DNA from: Clostridiales bacterium
Lineage (GTDB): Bacteria; Bacillota; Clostridia; Christensenellales; Pumilibacteraceae
NCBI GenBank assembly: GCA_014799665.1
Contig: JAAVHP010000028.1
Location: 8,121-72,120 of the forward strand
Reading direction: 5' to 3'
Length of the DNA stretch: 64,000 nucleotides
A program made the translations under genes and the position numbers. Below the pieces are notes generated by a model. That model saw only the letters and a list, made by a program, of their open reading frames with translations, made no database searches and was not told where the DNA came from. Numbering within the stretch: the stretch's first letter is position 1; every line of letters starts with the position of its first letter. This document shows, piece after piece, positions 42,747 through 51,629 of this stretch.

Positions 42747-45124
42747 TAAAACTCACGGCAAACACGAATAGAATAGCGTTGTCATCGAGCCGTCGCGCGT
42801 ACAAAACCGAGGGCTTTATTTCGCTTACGCGCCGAGTGCTTGCTATCGACGCGTTCGTGTCCCGCATTGCCGAAAGCGTTTTCGGCGCGGACGAGCTTGA
42901 CGCGGGGTGCTATTCCGCGCAGACCGAGGACGGGGCGTACACGCTGTTCTTCCGCTACGGCGGCGGAGATGAGCGCCTTAGCGGCGGGGATCTGGTTTTT
43001 TACAGGTTTATCTGCGAGAACGAGAACGACGGCGGAACGGACAGGCGGCTGGGCGAATATCTTTCGGCGCACGAAAAGATCGCGCTTATCGTGCGCGAGA
43101 CCGACGACGGCATTACCGACGTCGACCTCACTCGGCTGTATCTCGTATCGGGTGCGGACGGGATCGTCAACTTCCCGTACCTCAACGAAACGCAACGCAA
43201 GATCGTCGAGACCGAGGACGCGAATATGCTCGTTCAGGGCGTTGCGGGCAGCGGCAAGACCAACGTTTGCGTTGAAAAGATAGTTTATTGCGCTTGCCGA
43301 AGCTATCGCGGCGCGGTGCTCTACACAACTTTTTCGCGCGGACTTTTGACCGAGACCAAAAGCCGAGTAGAGCTTTTCACAAGAAATATCGACGATTTTA
43401 TTTATGCGTATGAGCACGGGCGAGTGACCTTTCTTGACTACGACCACAAAAAGGCGGTCGAGAACAAGCTCGGCATTATTTTCTCGGTCGACGAGGACGG
43501 CGAGATAATTTCCGCGTTAAAGCGCATTTCGGCGTTTCTCAAAGAAAAGGTGGAGTATCTTCTTATAGAGGATATTTACGCGCAGGCGTTCGATAAAAAG
43601 CGCGTTGCGGGCGAGAGCGTTTTCCTTAACGAGTATCTCGGTTCGGGAAAAAACTATCGGCTTTCGGGCGCGCTCGAAAAGATCAAGCACATTGCGCCCG
43701 AGATAATCTACAAAGAAATTTACGGTATGATCTTCGGTAAGTATGAGCTCGACGCGCCCGCCGATATGATGGGCAGGGACGAGTATGCCGAGGCGCGCAA
43801 AGACAGCTTTACTCGGCGCGAGTGCGACGTTATTTATTCGGTTGCGACCGACTACGCCGAGTTCCTGCAAAAGCGCGGTTATACCGATAATAATATCATG
43901 AGCCGCGAGCTTCTGCGCGAAATTTCGTCGCCCATGTACTCGGTGGGCGTTATCGATGAGGCGCAGGACTTTACGCAGGTAAACCTTTGTCTTATGAAAA
44001 AGCTGTGCCGCAAGCTGTTCTGCGTGGGCGACGCGCTGCAAATGATCAACCCGTCGTACTTCAATTTCGGGTACTTAAAGCGCCTAATGTACGGCGACGT
44101 TACGGGCGTTGACGAGCTCAAACACAACTACCGCAGCACCGCGACGATAGAAAAGATCGCCGAAAAGCTGGGCGAAATGAATATGCAGAGGTTCGGCACG
44201 CACAGCTTCGTGCTGCGCGGCGAGAGCGTGCCGTCGCCGTTGCCGTCCGCGGCGGTGCTCGTCAAGGACAAGAGCTTCGCGTACTCGCTCGGCGAAAAGC
44301 GGTTCGAAAACGTCACCGTGATCGTCGCTTCGCAGCAGAAAAAGGAAAAGCTTCGCAATGCTTTGGGCAAGACCGAGATCCTTACCGTCGCCGAAGCGAA
44401 GGGTTTGGAACGCCACACCGTAATACTCGTCGACGTTCTGAGCGACAACGCTGACAAGTGGCGGTATCTACGCGATATGTCGCTCAACAGAAAGACCGCC
44501 GACGAGAACTCCGTTTTTCGGTACTACTTCAATCTGTTCTACGTCGGCATATCCCGTGCAAGGCAGTATCTGTTCGTTGCCGAGAGCGACTGTCCGCAAA
44601 CGTTCGACGCATTATTTACGGAGTGCTTCGAGCGCAAGAACAAGGAAGCGGCGCTCGCGTACCTTAAAGACATTGCGGGCAGAATAGAGATAGACGACGA
44701 CGAGTTCGTCGAGCGTATCGAAAAGTTCTGTTCGTTGGAGCAGTACGAAAACGCGCGCTCCGCCGCCGACAGGCTGTCGTCCGACGAGCTGCGCAAAAAG
44801 CAATTAATTTATATATCGATACACGAGCAATACTTGCGCTACGGAAAGTTTCGCGACGCGGGCGTAGAGTACTGGCGGCAGGGCATGGACGCCGAAGCGC
44901 GCGAGATGTTTACGCGCTCGGGCGATCAAAAGCTGTTCCCGCTCATGGACGCTTGCGCGAAGGGCGGCGGGGCGCTCGATCCCGATATAGTTCAGTTCTA
45001 TCCGCTTGTCGACGACAACGACGTGGCGAAGAAGATAATTATAGACACGCTCGACAAAGACAGTCGGGAAATAGCGGAAATGTTCAAATCGGCAAATAAC
45101 GTTTTAAAGAGGAAAAGGCAATGA
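42743..45124 (+). CDS. UvrD-like superfamily 1 helicase
   Basis: A 793-residue protein. After about 145 unassigned residues come the Q-motif (NETQRKIV), Walker A GVAGSGKTN (166-174), motif II VIDEAQDFT, motif III-like FCVGDALQM, motif IV/V LKHNYRSTATIEKI and motif VI-type YVGISRARQYLFV. This is the SF1A helicase set of UvrD/Rep/HelD relatives. The region between the walkers is unusual, and about 150 helical residues follow the helicase core. It is the second of four overlapping genes; context suggests a role linked to the release-factor-like and membrane proteins. Whether it acts on DNA or RNA is unknown. Confidence 0.88.
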   Translation: MIKLTANTNRIALSSSRRAYKTEGFISLTRRVLAIDAFVSRIAESVFGADELDAGCYSAQTEDGAYTLFFRYGGGDERLSGGDLVFYRFICENENDGGTDRRLGEYLSAHEKIALIVRETDDGITDVDLTRLYLVSGADGIVNFPYLNETQRKIVETEDANMLVQGVAGSGKTNVCVEKIVYCACRSYRGAVLYTTFSRGLLTETKSRVELFTRNIDDFIYAYEHGRVTFLDYDHKKAVENKLGIIFSVDEDGEIISALKRISAFLKEKVEYLLIEDIYAQAFDKKRVAGESVFLNEYLGSGKNYRLSGALEKIKHIAPEIIYKEIYGMIFGKYELDAPADMMGRDEYAEARKDSFTRRECDVIYSVATDYAEFLQKRGYTDNNIMSRELLREISSPMYSVGVIDEAQDFTQVNLCLMKKLCRKLFCVGDALQMINPSYFNFGYLKRLMYGDVTGVDELKHNYRSTATIEKIAEKLGEMNMQRFGTHSFVLRGESVPSPLPSAAVLVKDKSFAYSLGEKRFENVTVIVASQQKKEKLRNALGKTEILTVAEAKGLERHTVILVDVLSDNADKWRYLRDMSLNRKTADENSVFRYYFNLFYVGISRARQYLFVAESDCPQTFDALFTECFERKNKEAALAYLKDIAGRIEIDDDEFVERIEKFCSLEQYENARSAADRLSSDELRKKQLIYISIHEQYLRYGKFRDAGVEYWRQGMDAEAREMFTRSGDQKLFPLMDACAKGGGALDPDIVQFYPLVDDNDVAKKIIIDTLDKDSREIAEMFKSANNVLKRKRQ

Positions 45125-45837
45125 GCGATAACTCGATCAAGGAACTTATAGACAGTTTTATAGCGTACCGCAATCTGATTGCGCCCTTGCAGGACAGTCT
45201 GCATTCGGTGAGCAAGACGTACGAGGAAATTCGAAACGACCTCGACGCGCTTACTAAAAACTTTTCGGGCAGTGCGATGGCGCAGCTCGACAAGGTCCAT
45301 TCCACGCTCAATGCGCAGGCTAAGAGCGGGCAGGAGCTTGGAAAAAGGATCGAGGAATACTCGGCTTCGGGCGAGCGGTATGCGAAGGCGGTCGAGGAGA
45401 TGTCGGCGCGGTTTTCGACCGTTGCGGACAGAATTTCGTCGCTCGTCGAGATCGAGAACGCCGCGCAGAGCCAGCTTGCGCGGATAGACGCGCTCATATC
45501 CGAAAAGCGTTCGTCGTACAACCTTAAAGAACTGCAAAAGTCGCTCGACGGCTACACCGCTAATGTTGAAAAAATAAGCGACTTTATTAATAAGGATATA
45601 GCCGAGGTCTTGAAGGATAACGCCGACAAGATAGAAGCTATCCGCAAGGAAAACGAACAGCTGTCGGCGGCGGTTGCGGCGCAGGGCAAGGATATAGCCG
45701 CGCTCGTTACGGAGTTCGCCAAAACGAGCGAGCTGCTCAAAAAGTCGGTCGAGGGCAGTACTGTCAACGAGCAGTATCTTTTCGACGCGTTCGACAAATG
45801 GGCGGCGGATAGAAAGGTCAAGATCAAAAAGCAGTAG
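45121..45837 (+). CDS. coiled-coil protein
   Basis: A 238-residue protein, almost wholly predicted coiled coil (long heptad runs such as KTYEEIRNDLDALTKNF and KIEAIRKENEQLSAAV), with a short basic end (DRKVKIKKQ). It has no signal peptide or membrane span, so it is cytosolic and probably oligomeric. The ATG overlaps the helicase stop by 4 nt and the next gene starts 3 bp after its stop, so stoichiometric co-production is likely. It may act as a scaffold between the helicase and the membrane protein downstream; that is inference. Confidence 0.8.
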   Translation: MSDNSIKELIDSFIAYRNLIAPLQDSLHSVSKTYEEIRNDLDALTKNFSGSAMAQLDKVHSTLNAQAKSGQELGKRIEEYSASGERYAKAVEEMSARFSTVADRISSLVEIENAAQSQLARIDALISEKRSSYNLKELQKSLDGYTANVEKISDFINKDIAEVLKDNADKIEAIRKENEQLSAAVAAQGKDIAALVTEFAKTSELLKKSVEGSTVNEQYLFDAFDKWAADRKVKIKKQ

Positions 45838-45840
45838 GGT

Positions 45841-48135
45841 ATGGCGCGATCGACCGAACAACGCTTGCTTCAAGCCGTAAAAACCGACGACGTAAGAGAG
45901 TTCGACGGTTTGGCGGAAAATGCGCGGATAGGTGAATACCGTCTGGGCAGATTTCCCGTGCTGTCGTTGCTCTACCTTTATAAAGCGCGAAAAATTCTTG
46001 CGACGCACGAGCTCGAGCTTTTGAAGATCTCGCGCTACGAAAAAAAAAGCGAGCCTGCGGAGCTGTCGAGAAAGTTTTCGGGCGCGGCGGGGAAATGCTT
46101 GCGGCTTTATTACGACGAGGTAGTGTCGCCGCTCGAAATGCTGTTGATCCTCGACAAGACAAGGCGCTTGGCGCGCGTGTATAAGGACGCGGCTAAGACC
46201 GAACAGATCAAATCTCGGCTTCAATCGATTTATTCTATAAAGTACGCGCTGTCCGTTAAGTTCGAGGGCGAAAACATAATTATAGATAAACGCCCGTTGA
46301 GTTATAGGGAAAAGAAGAAGATATTTATAGCGGGGGTGTGCGCTGCGGTAGGCGTAGCCGTAGTCGTTTGCGTGCCGACGATTACGGTCTCGCTTCTTTC
46401 CGAACCTGCCGCTCCCGTCGTGTACGAGGTGATGCGGCTGAGCGATATAGACTTTTCGTCACAAAACGAATACGTGTTGAAGCGCGATATCGTATTGAGC
46501 GAAGCGGTCGAAGAAATGAATTGCAAGATCGGCGGCGAGGGACATAAGCTGATTTTGGGCGACGGCGCGGCTATCGGCACGCTTAACGGAAGTCTGTCGG
46601 GAGTTACCGTCGACGGCGCGCGCGGCGTGATATTCGATACCGTTTCGGCGGGCGCGCGGGTAGCCGACGTTACGGTAAATGTCGACGCCGATATCGAAAC
46701 GGACGAGAATTCCGCGCTTGTCGCGATCGTCAACTACGGCGAGTTCGACGGCGTTACGGTCAACATTAAGGGAAGCGTTAAGGCTATCGAGTCGGATGAC
46801 GAAAACGTTATCGAGACGGCGTTCGGCGGAATGGTCATGAACAACGGCGCTATATATAATGACAAAACGCAAGAAGCCGATTACGGCGTTATCAAAAACT
46901 GCACCGTCAATTATTTACAGTTCAAGCTTGTCGGCGAGGCAAGCGCCAACGCAAGCTTCGGCGGAATCGTCGGCTTTAACGACGGCTACTTGCAAGACTG
47001 CACCGTTACGGGCGAAATAGTTTCCGATACTTTCGACGTCGCGGGCGTGTGCGTCGTGAACAACAACGAACTTTCGAACTGCGTGAACAGTGCGGATATA
47101 GCGCAAACCGCGTCGAACATGGATTGGAATCCCATTACTTGCGGCGTGGTTTTGACCAATACTTATATGGTCAAGGGTTGCAAGAATACGGGCAAGATTT
47201 CCGCGGCTTCGACTTACGGGTCGGCGAGCGACGACGGACGAAATGCGATCGCGGCGGGTATTGCGTATTATAACAATTTCTATTATCAGTATACCCCGTA
47301 TATCACGAACTGCGTAAATTCGGGCGAGGTTGAAAGCTCCGCCGCGAACGGCAGCGCGTATGCGGCGGGCGTGTGTTACGCGTCGAACGGCGGGATAGAG
47401 TTTTGCAAAAACAGCGGCTCGGCAAGAGCGGAAGCGGGGAACGGTTACGAAGCGTTAGGCGGCGGGATCGCCGATTATGCGTACGGGTATATTTATAAGT
47501 CGGTGAACGAGGGCGACGTGTATGTTTCGGGCAGCGGCGAGGCGTATGCGGGCGGAATATCTGCGCTCGCGCGTGCGCAGTTTTTGTACTGCGTTTCTAG
47601 CGGGGATATTACCGTGACCGCGAAAACCGCTCGCGTGGGTGGGATATACGGCGTGAGCGAGATAGATACCTACGGTAAGGGCACTGCCGAATATTGCATA
47701 AGCGAAAATCGATTGGATGTTACCGCTATAAACGGCGGCGCAGCGTACGTCGGCGGGATCGCGGGGTACGTGCGCGAACAGCTGTTTACCGTCAGCGGCG
47801 GTAGGGCGTTCTTCGGCGGCGGCGTTACCGATAGCTGTTTCGTCGGCGAGTGTGTCAAGCCCGACGACGTATACTTCGGCAATATCGTCGGTGCGTGTGG
47901 GGCTAATATCTACGAGAGCAATCTGTATTATTCGGGTGACGTCGAACTCCATAATTTCAACGGCAATTATTACGTGGACAATTCGTTCATGGCGTTCGGC
48001 GCAACGTTTGCCAACTCGTCGGGCGGCGGACTCGTGACCGACGTGTCAGATAAAGGCGCGACTTCCTTGCCGACGGAGGAAGTCAAAACCACCGAAACAT
48101 ACAAGACGATTTTAAGCGAGCTGCAAAAAAATTGA
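45841..48135 (+). CDS. single-span membrane protein with extracellular GLUG repeats
   Basis: A 764-residue protein. About 160 cytosolic helical residues (RLLQAVKTDDVREFDGLAEN, ankyrin-like in feel) are followed by one membrane helix near residues 160-186 (FIAGVCAAVGVAVVVCVPTI). A long exported region then carries repeated G-GIVGFNDG...CTVTG type units (GLUG motif, beta-helical). It is the same repeat type as in the lipoprotein at 1075-4929. There is no cleavable signal. The inside-out topology suggests that it passes a surface signal to the cytosolic partners of the operon or anchors them. It is the last gene of the four-gene operon. Confidence 0.85.
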   Translation: MARSTEQRLLQAVKTDDVREFDGLAENARIGEYRLGRFPVLSLLYLYKARKILATHELELLKISRYEKKSEPAELSRKFSGAAGKCLRLYYDEVVSPLEMLLILDKTRRLARVYKDAAKTEQIKSRLQSIYSIKYALSVKFEGENIIIDKRPLSYREKKKIFIAGVCAAVGVAVVVCVPTITVSLLSEPAAPVVYEVMRLSDIDFSSQNEYVLKRDIVLSEAVEEMNCKIGGEGHKLILGDGAAIGTLNGSLSGVTVDGARGVIFDTVSAGARVADVTVNVDADIETDENSALVAIVNYGEFDGVTVNIKGSVKAIESDDENVIETAFGGMVMNNGAIYNDKTQEADYGVIKNCTVNYLQFKLVGEASANASFGGIVGFNDGYLQDCTVTGEIVSDTFDVAGVCVVNNNELSNCVNSADIAQTASNMDWNPITCGVVLTNTYMVKGCKNTGKISAASTYGSASDDGRNAIAAGIAYYNNFYYQYTPYITNCVNSGEVESSAANGSAYAAGVCYASNGGIEFCKNSGSARAEAGNGYEALGGGIADYAYGYIYKSVNEGDVYVSGSGEAYAGGISALARAQFLYCVSSGDITVTAKTARVGGIYGVSEIDTYGKGTAEYCISENRLDVTAINGGAAYVGGIAGYVREQLFTVSGGRAFFGGGVTDSCFVGECVKPDDVYFGNIVGACGANIYESNLYYSGDVELHNFNGNYYVDNSFMAFGATFANSSGGGLVTDVSDKGATSLPTEEVKTTETYKTILSELQKN

Positions 48136-48160
48136 CACGGTATCATACGTTTGTTAAAAT
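48132..48160 (+). promoter_or_regulatory. ABC-F gene promoter
   Basis: TTGACA (48132-48137), 17 bp, TAAAAT (48155-48160), 36 bp before the ABC-F start; the -35 box overlaps the stop codon of the preceding gene. Confidence 0.75.
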
Positions 48161-48196
48161 AATAAAAATTACGGTTACGGTTAAAGGCTTTAATTA

Positions 48197-49819
48197 ATGA
48201 AAGGACAGGATCTATCTCTCGCGTTCGGCACCGAGGTCATATACGATGATGCGGAATTCTTTATAGGCGATAAGGACAAAACGGGTATCGTCGGGGTGAA
48301 TGGCGCGGGGAAAACGACGCTGTTCAAGGTCATACTGGGCGAGCAGGAGCTCGATCGCGGCAAAATTTTTACGGGCGGAGCACGGATCGGGTATCTGCCG
48401 CAGGAGATCGATTTTGCCGACAAACAAAAAACAGTTTGGGACTATCTGTTCGACGCGCGCCCCGTGCGCAAGATCGAAGCGGAACTCGATACTATTTATG
48501 CTACGCTCGAAACGGCGGGCGAAGCCGAGCAAGCGGAGCTTTTAAACCGAATGGCGGAGCTCCATGCCTGTCTCGACGGTTACGACGCGTATAACGCCGA
48601 GAATATTTTGCTCGAGCTTATTTTCGATATGAAGATAAACGACGAGCTGCTCGACATGAAGCTCGGCGATCTTTCCGGCGGGCAAAAGTCCAAAATAGCT
48701 TTTGCGCACGTGCTCTTTTCCAATCCGCAGGTTCTGCTTTTGGACGAGCCGACCAACCACCTCGACGCGACCACCAAGGAGTTCGTTACTAACTATCTAA
48801 AAAACTATAAGGGTTCCGTCCTGATAATAAGCCATGACGTCGATTTCCTAAATGCGGTCGTAAACAAAATTTTGTTCGTAAATAAGGTAACGCATAAGAT
48901 CTCGGTTTACGACGGCAACTACACGGCGTTTAAGCGAAAATACGCGCAGGAACAGCTCCTTAAAGAACTGCGTATCACCCAGCAGGAACAGGAGATCAAG
49001 AAGCTTTCCGATTTCGTTTTGAAAGCCAAACAGGCGTCGCGCACAAACCACAACCTCAAAAGAATGGGGCAGGACCGCGAGATAAAACTCAAAAAGGCGA
49101 TAGAAGCGCTCGAAAAACGCGATAAAGATTATAAGCACGTAAATCTCCGTTTGGAACCGAAAACGTCGAGCGGCAAGGTGCCTTTGGAAGTGCGGAACCT
49201 AACGTTCGGGTACGACGGCAAACAAAACCTGTACGACGGATTGTCGTTTATACTCAATCCCGACGAGCGGTTTTTGATCGTCGGCGAAAACGGTGTGGGC
49301 AAATCAACTCTACTAAAACTTATAATGGGGATATTGCATCCAAAAAACGGCGAAATAGTTTTCAGCAAAAAAACAGAAATAGCTTATTACGCGCAGGAGC
49401 TCGAATTGCTCGATGAGAATAAAACCGTGCTCGAAAACACCGAAAGCACGGGATATACCGATATCCAGCACCGAAATTTGCTGGGCAATTTCCTGTTCTC
49501 GGGCGATTCGGTTTTCAAAAAGGTTTCCGTGCTGTCGCCCGGCGAAAAGGCGCGAATATCTTTGTGCAAGCTTTTGCTCGAACGCGCAAATTTATTGATT
49601 TTGGACGAGCCGACCAACCACCTAGATCCCGATACTCAGGCGGTCATCGGCGAGAACTTCCGCGACTATACGGGCACGATTTTGCTGGTAAGCCATAATC
49701 CCGAGTTCGTCGAACAAATAGGCATCACCCGTATGCTGATCTTGCCCGAAGGAAAAATCGTCGAGTATTCAAGAGAATTGCTCGCTTACTATTATATTTT
49801 AAATACCGACTTTTTGTAA
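48197..49819 (+). CDS. ABC-F family ATPase
   Basis: A 540-residue protein with two ATP-binding cassettes and no membrane spans, the ABC-F plan. The first domain has GVNGAGKTT, signature LSGGQKSKIAF and LLLDEPTNHLD. The linker is a basic helical stretch (about 240-310). The second domain has GENGVGKST, signature LSPGEKARISL and LILDEPTNHLD. ABC-F proteins act on the ribosomal E site as translation factors or antibiotic-protection proteins. Without subfamily comparison it cannot be assigned to either. It has its own promoter and follows a translation-linked operon. Confidence 0.95.
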   Translation: MKGQDLSLAFGTEVIYDDAEFFIGDKDKTGIVGVNGAGKTTLFKVILGEQELDRGKIFTGGARIGYLPQEIDFADKQKTVWDYLFDARPVRKIEAELDTIYATLETAGEAEQAELLNRMAELHACLDGYDAYNAENILLELIFDMKINDELLDMKLGDLSGGQKSKIAFAHVLFSNPQVLLLDEPTNHLDATTKEFVTNYLKNYKGSVLIISHDVDFLNAVVNKILFVNKVTHKISVYDGNYTAFKRKYAQEQLLKELRITQQEQEIKKLSDFVLKAKQASRTNHNLKRMGQDREIKLKKAIEALEKRDKDYKHVNLRLEPKTSSGKVPLEVRNLTFGYDGKQNLYDGLSFILNPDERFLIVGENGVGKSTLLKLIMGILHPKNGEIVFSKKTEIAYYAQELELLDENKTVLENTESTGYTDIQHRNLLGNFLFSGDSVFKKVSVLSPGEKARISLCKLLLERANLLILDEPTNHLDPDTQAVIGENFRDYTGTILLVSHNPEFVEQIGITRMLILPEGKIVEYSRELLAYYYILNTDFL

Positions 49820-49870
49820 TTTTTTAATCGGTATACGCAAAACGGGTGCGAAAGCGCATAATAAAAATCT

Positions 49871-49899
49871 TTGATTTTTTATGCGTTTAATGTTATTAT
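49871..49899 (+). promoter_or_regulatory. leaderless promoter of the GrpB-like gene
   Basis: TTGATT (49871-49876), 17 bp, TATTAT (49894-49899), then six bases and the ATG at 49906. No ribosome site is present. Confidence 0.72.
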
Positions 49900-49905
49900 A
49901 TTTAT

Positions 49906-50460
49906 ATGGAAAAGAAAAGACTTTCCGAAATGACGTTGGAAGAACTTTGGGAACTATTCCCGATCTTTCTCACCGAGCACAATCCGTGCTGGGTGGAGTG
50001 GTATTCGGAAGAAATCGAACTGTTAAAAAATATATTGCCACTCGATATCGAATATCATCACGTGGGAAGTACGGCGGTAGAGGGTATTTTCGCAAAACCG
50101 ATCATCGATATTTTGATAGTGGTAAATTCTGTCGAGCAAATGAAAGAAGTCGCCGATATGCTTCGTGAGCGCGGGTATATCGTTATGTCGGCAAACGCTG
50201 ACCGCATTTCATTGAATAAAGGCTACACCGAAAACGGGTTCGCCGAAAAAGTTTTTCATTTGCATATTCGGCTCGAAAACGATAAAGACGAGATATATTT
50301 CAGAGATTATTTAAACGCTCACCCCGAAATTGCACAGGCTTACGTAAAACTCAAATTGCGGCTATGGAAAAAGTACGAACACGACCGCGACGGATATACC
50401 GCAGCGAAAACGGAATTTGTAAAGAAATATACCGAGCTTGCAAAGAAAACCTTGTTATAG
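49906..50460 (+). CDS. GrpB family (UPF0157) nucleotidyltransferase-fold protein
   Basis: A 184-residue soluble protein of the GrpB/UPF0157 family, recognised by EYHHVGSTAVEGIFAKPIID, where the GS and the D-x-D-like IIDILIVV correspond to a nucleotidyltransferase-type active site, and by the later HLHIRL and YFRDYLNAHP. Biochemical function is not established for most members. It begins leaderless and stands alone between ABC-F and an XRE regulator. Confidence 0.92.
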   Translation: MEKKRLSEMTLEELWELFPIFLTEHNPCWVEWYSEEIELLKNILPLDIEYHHVGSTAVEGIFAKPIIDILIVVNSVEQMKEVADMLRERGYIVMSANADRISLNKGYTENGFAEKVFHLHIRLENDKDEIYFRDYLNAHPEIAQAYVKLKLRLWKKYEHDRDGYTAAKTEFVKKYTELAKKTLL

Positions 50461-50539
50461 GTTGTCAATGTTTTATCGCGGCTTTTGAGCGATTTCAACC
50501 GATAATAGTGTAATTCAACTAACGGTTGAGTGAATAATA

Positions 50540-50568
50540 TTGAATTTTTCGGCGCGAAAGTGTATAAT
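50540..50568 (+). promoter_or_regulatory. promoter of the XRE membrane regulator
   Basis: TTGAAT (50540-50545), 17 bp, TATAAT (50563-50568), with a 32-nt leader containing AGGAGA. Confidence 0.8.
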
Positions 50569-50600
50569 TAGATTGTAAAAACGCAGGAGAGTTCGCTATT

Positions 50601-51485
50601 ATGAATTGCGGTGAGAAGATCGCGCAGCTTAGAAAGAAGAATAATATGACGCAAGCCCAGCTCGGCGACGAGCTGAGCGTGACCTATCAGGCGGTGTCTA
50701 AGTGGGAGCGCGGCGAGTCGCTGCCCGACTTCGATACAATATCGCGAATCTCGAAATTATTTCAAGTGCCTATTTCGTACTTCGAGGACGGCGGGGAAGA
50801 AACGGTTAATACCGCGCCGCACGTTACGCAAACGCCGCTGCCCGTTCAGCCCGCGGTGTCCGCCGATATAATAGGCATGTGCGTGCAGTGCGGCAAGGTT
50901 GTGCGTGACGGCGAGGCGGCGCAGACTAATCCTAAGCTTATATGCAAGGCGTGCGACGAGCTTAACCGCAAGGCGCACGAGGAACAAGTCCTTAAACAAA
51001 AGAAGCAAGCGCTCGTCAATGAGAAAGCCGCGAAATTGCGTAAGGATATGGAAAAGTCCGGGCTTAGAGAACGCCGCAACCTCGCGCTGTTGCTTTCGAT
51101 CATCCCTGCGGGCGTAGTGCTCATAATCTTCACCGCGCTTTCGATTGTGAATAAGGATATGTTCACGTTTCTTTTCGTTACCGGGATCGTGCTTGCGGTG
51201 TTCGCGTACACGTTCACTGCACAGATGATTTGGGACGGCACGGTGCGCGAGGTGTGTACGGGCGGCGGGCATATAATAAGCCTGCCCGGAATAATCTTCT
51301 CGCTGTCGCCCGACGGGATTCTATTCTTGATCCTGACCAAGATAATCCTCGTGTTCGTCGCTGCGTTCGTGTTCGTGTTCTCGATCATAGCCTGCGTGTT
51401 CGCAGCTATCTTTATATCACCCTTTACCTTCGTTCCGTCGCTTTTGCTTTATAACCGCAAAATCAGAAAAGTCGATAATAAATGA
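50601..51485 (+). CDS. XRE-family regulator with zinc ribbon and membrane domain
   Basis: A 294-residue protein. An XRE/Cro helix-turn-helix lies at residues 4-58 (MTQAQLGDELSVTYQAVSKWERG). A four-cysteine ribbon follows (C94, C97, C115, C118: CVQC...CKAC) and then a basic coiled stretch. Four hydrophobic helices lie between about 158 and 280. A DNA-binding domain fused to a membrane module suggests a membrane-tethered regulator that responds to envelope or metal conditions. It is a monocistronic unit ending at a strong hairpin. Confidence 0.88.
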   Translation: MNCGEKIAQLRKKNNMTQAQLGDELSVTYQAVSKWERGESLPDFDTISRISKLFQVPISYFEDGGEETVNTAPHVTQTPLPVQPAVSADIIGMCVQCGKVVRDGEAAQTNPKLICKACDELNRKAHEEQVLKQKKQALVNEKAAKLRKDMEKSGLRERRNLALLLSIIPAGVVLIIFTALSIVNKDMFTFLFVTGIVLAVFAYTFTAQMIWDGTVREVCTGGGHIISLPGIIFSLSPDGILFLILTKIILVFVAAFVFVFSIIACVFAAIFISPFTFVPSLLLYNRKIRKVDNK

Positions 51486-51492
51486 TTTTTTT

Positions 51493-51517
51493 GTTACTTC
51501 TTTTGAAAAAGTAGTAA
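51493..51517 (+). terminator. GTTACTTCTTTT hairpin
   Basis: GTTACTTCTTTT and AAAGTAGTAAC form an imperfect stem 8 bp after the XRE gene; it is a member of the hairpin family. Confidence 0.6.
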
Positions 51518-51545
51518 CCAAGAAAACTTTAAATTAATTACAAAA

Positions 51546-51577
51546 AGAGTGGTATAGACATACCACTCTTTAATTAT
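51546..51577 (+). terminator. intrinsic terminator of the XRE gene
   Basis: AGAGTGGTAT (51546-51555), loop AGAC, ATACCACTCT (51560-51569), then TTAATTATTTT. Confidence 0.8.
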
Positions 51578-51597
51578 TTTACTTAAAGTGTTCTTCG

Positions 51598-51623
51598 CTT
51601 CCTTCTTGTTCACAAGAAGGAAG
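51598..51623 (-). terminator. CTTCCTTCTTGT hairpin
   Basis: CTTCCTTCTTGT (51598-51609) and ACAAGAAGGAAG (51612-51623) form a perfect 12-bp stem 6 bp after the stop of the leftward gene. Confidence 0.65.
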
Positions 51624-51629
51624 AAAAAA

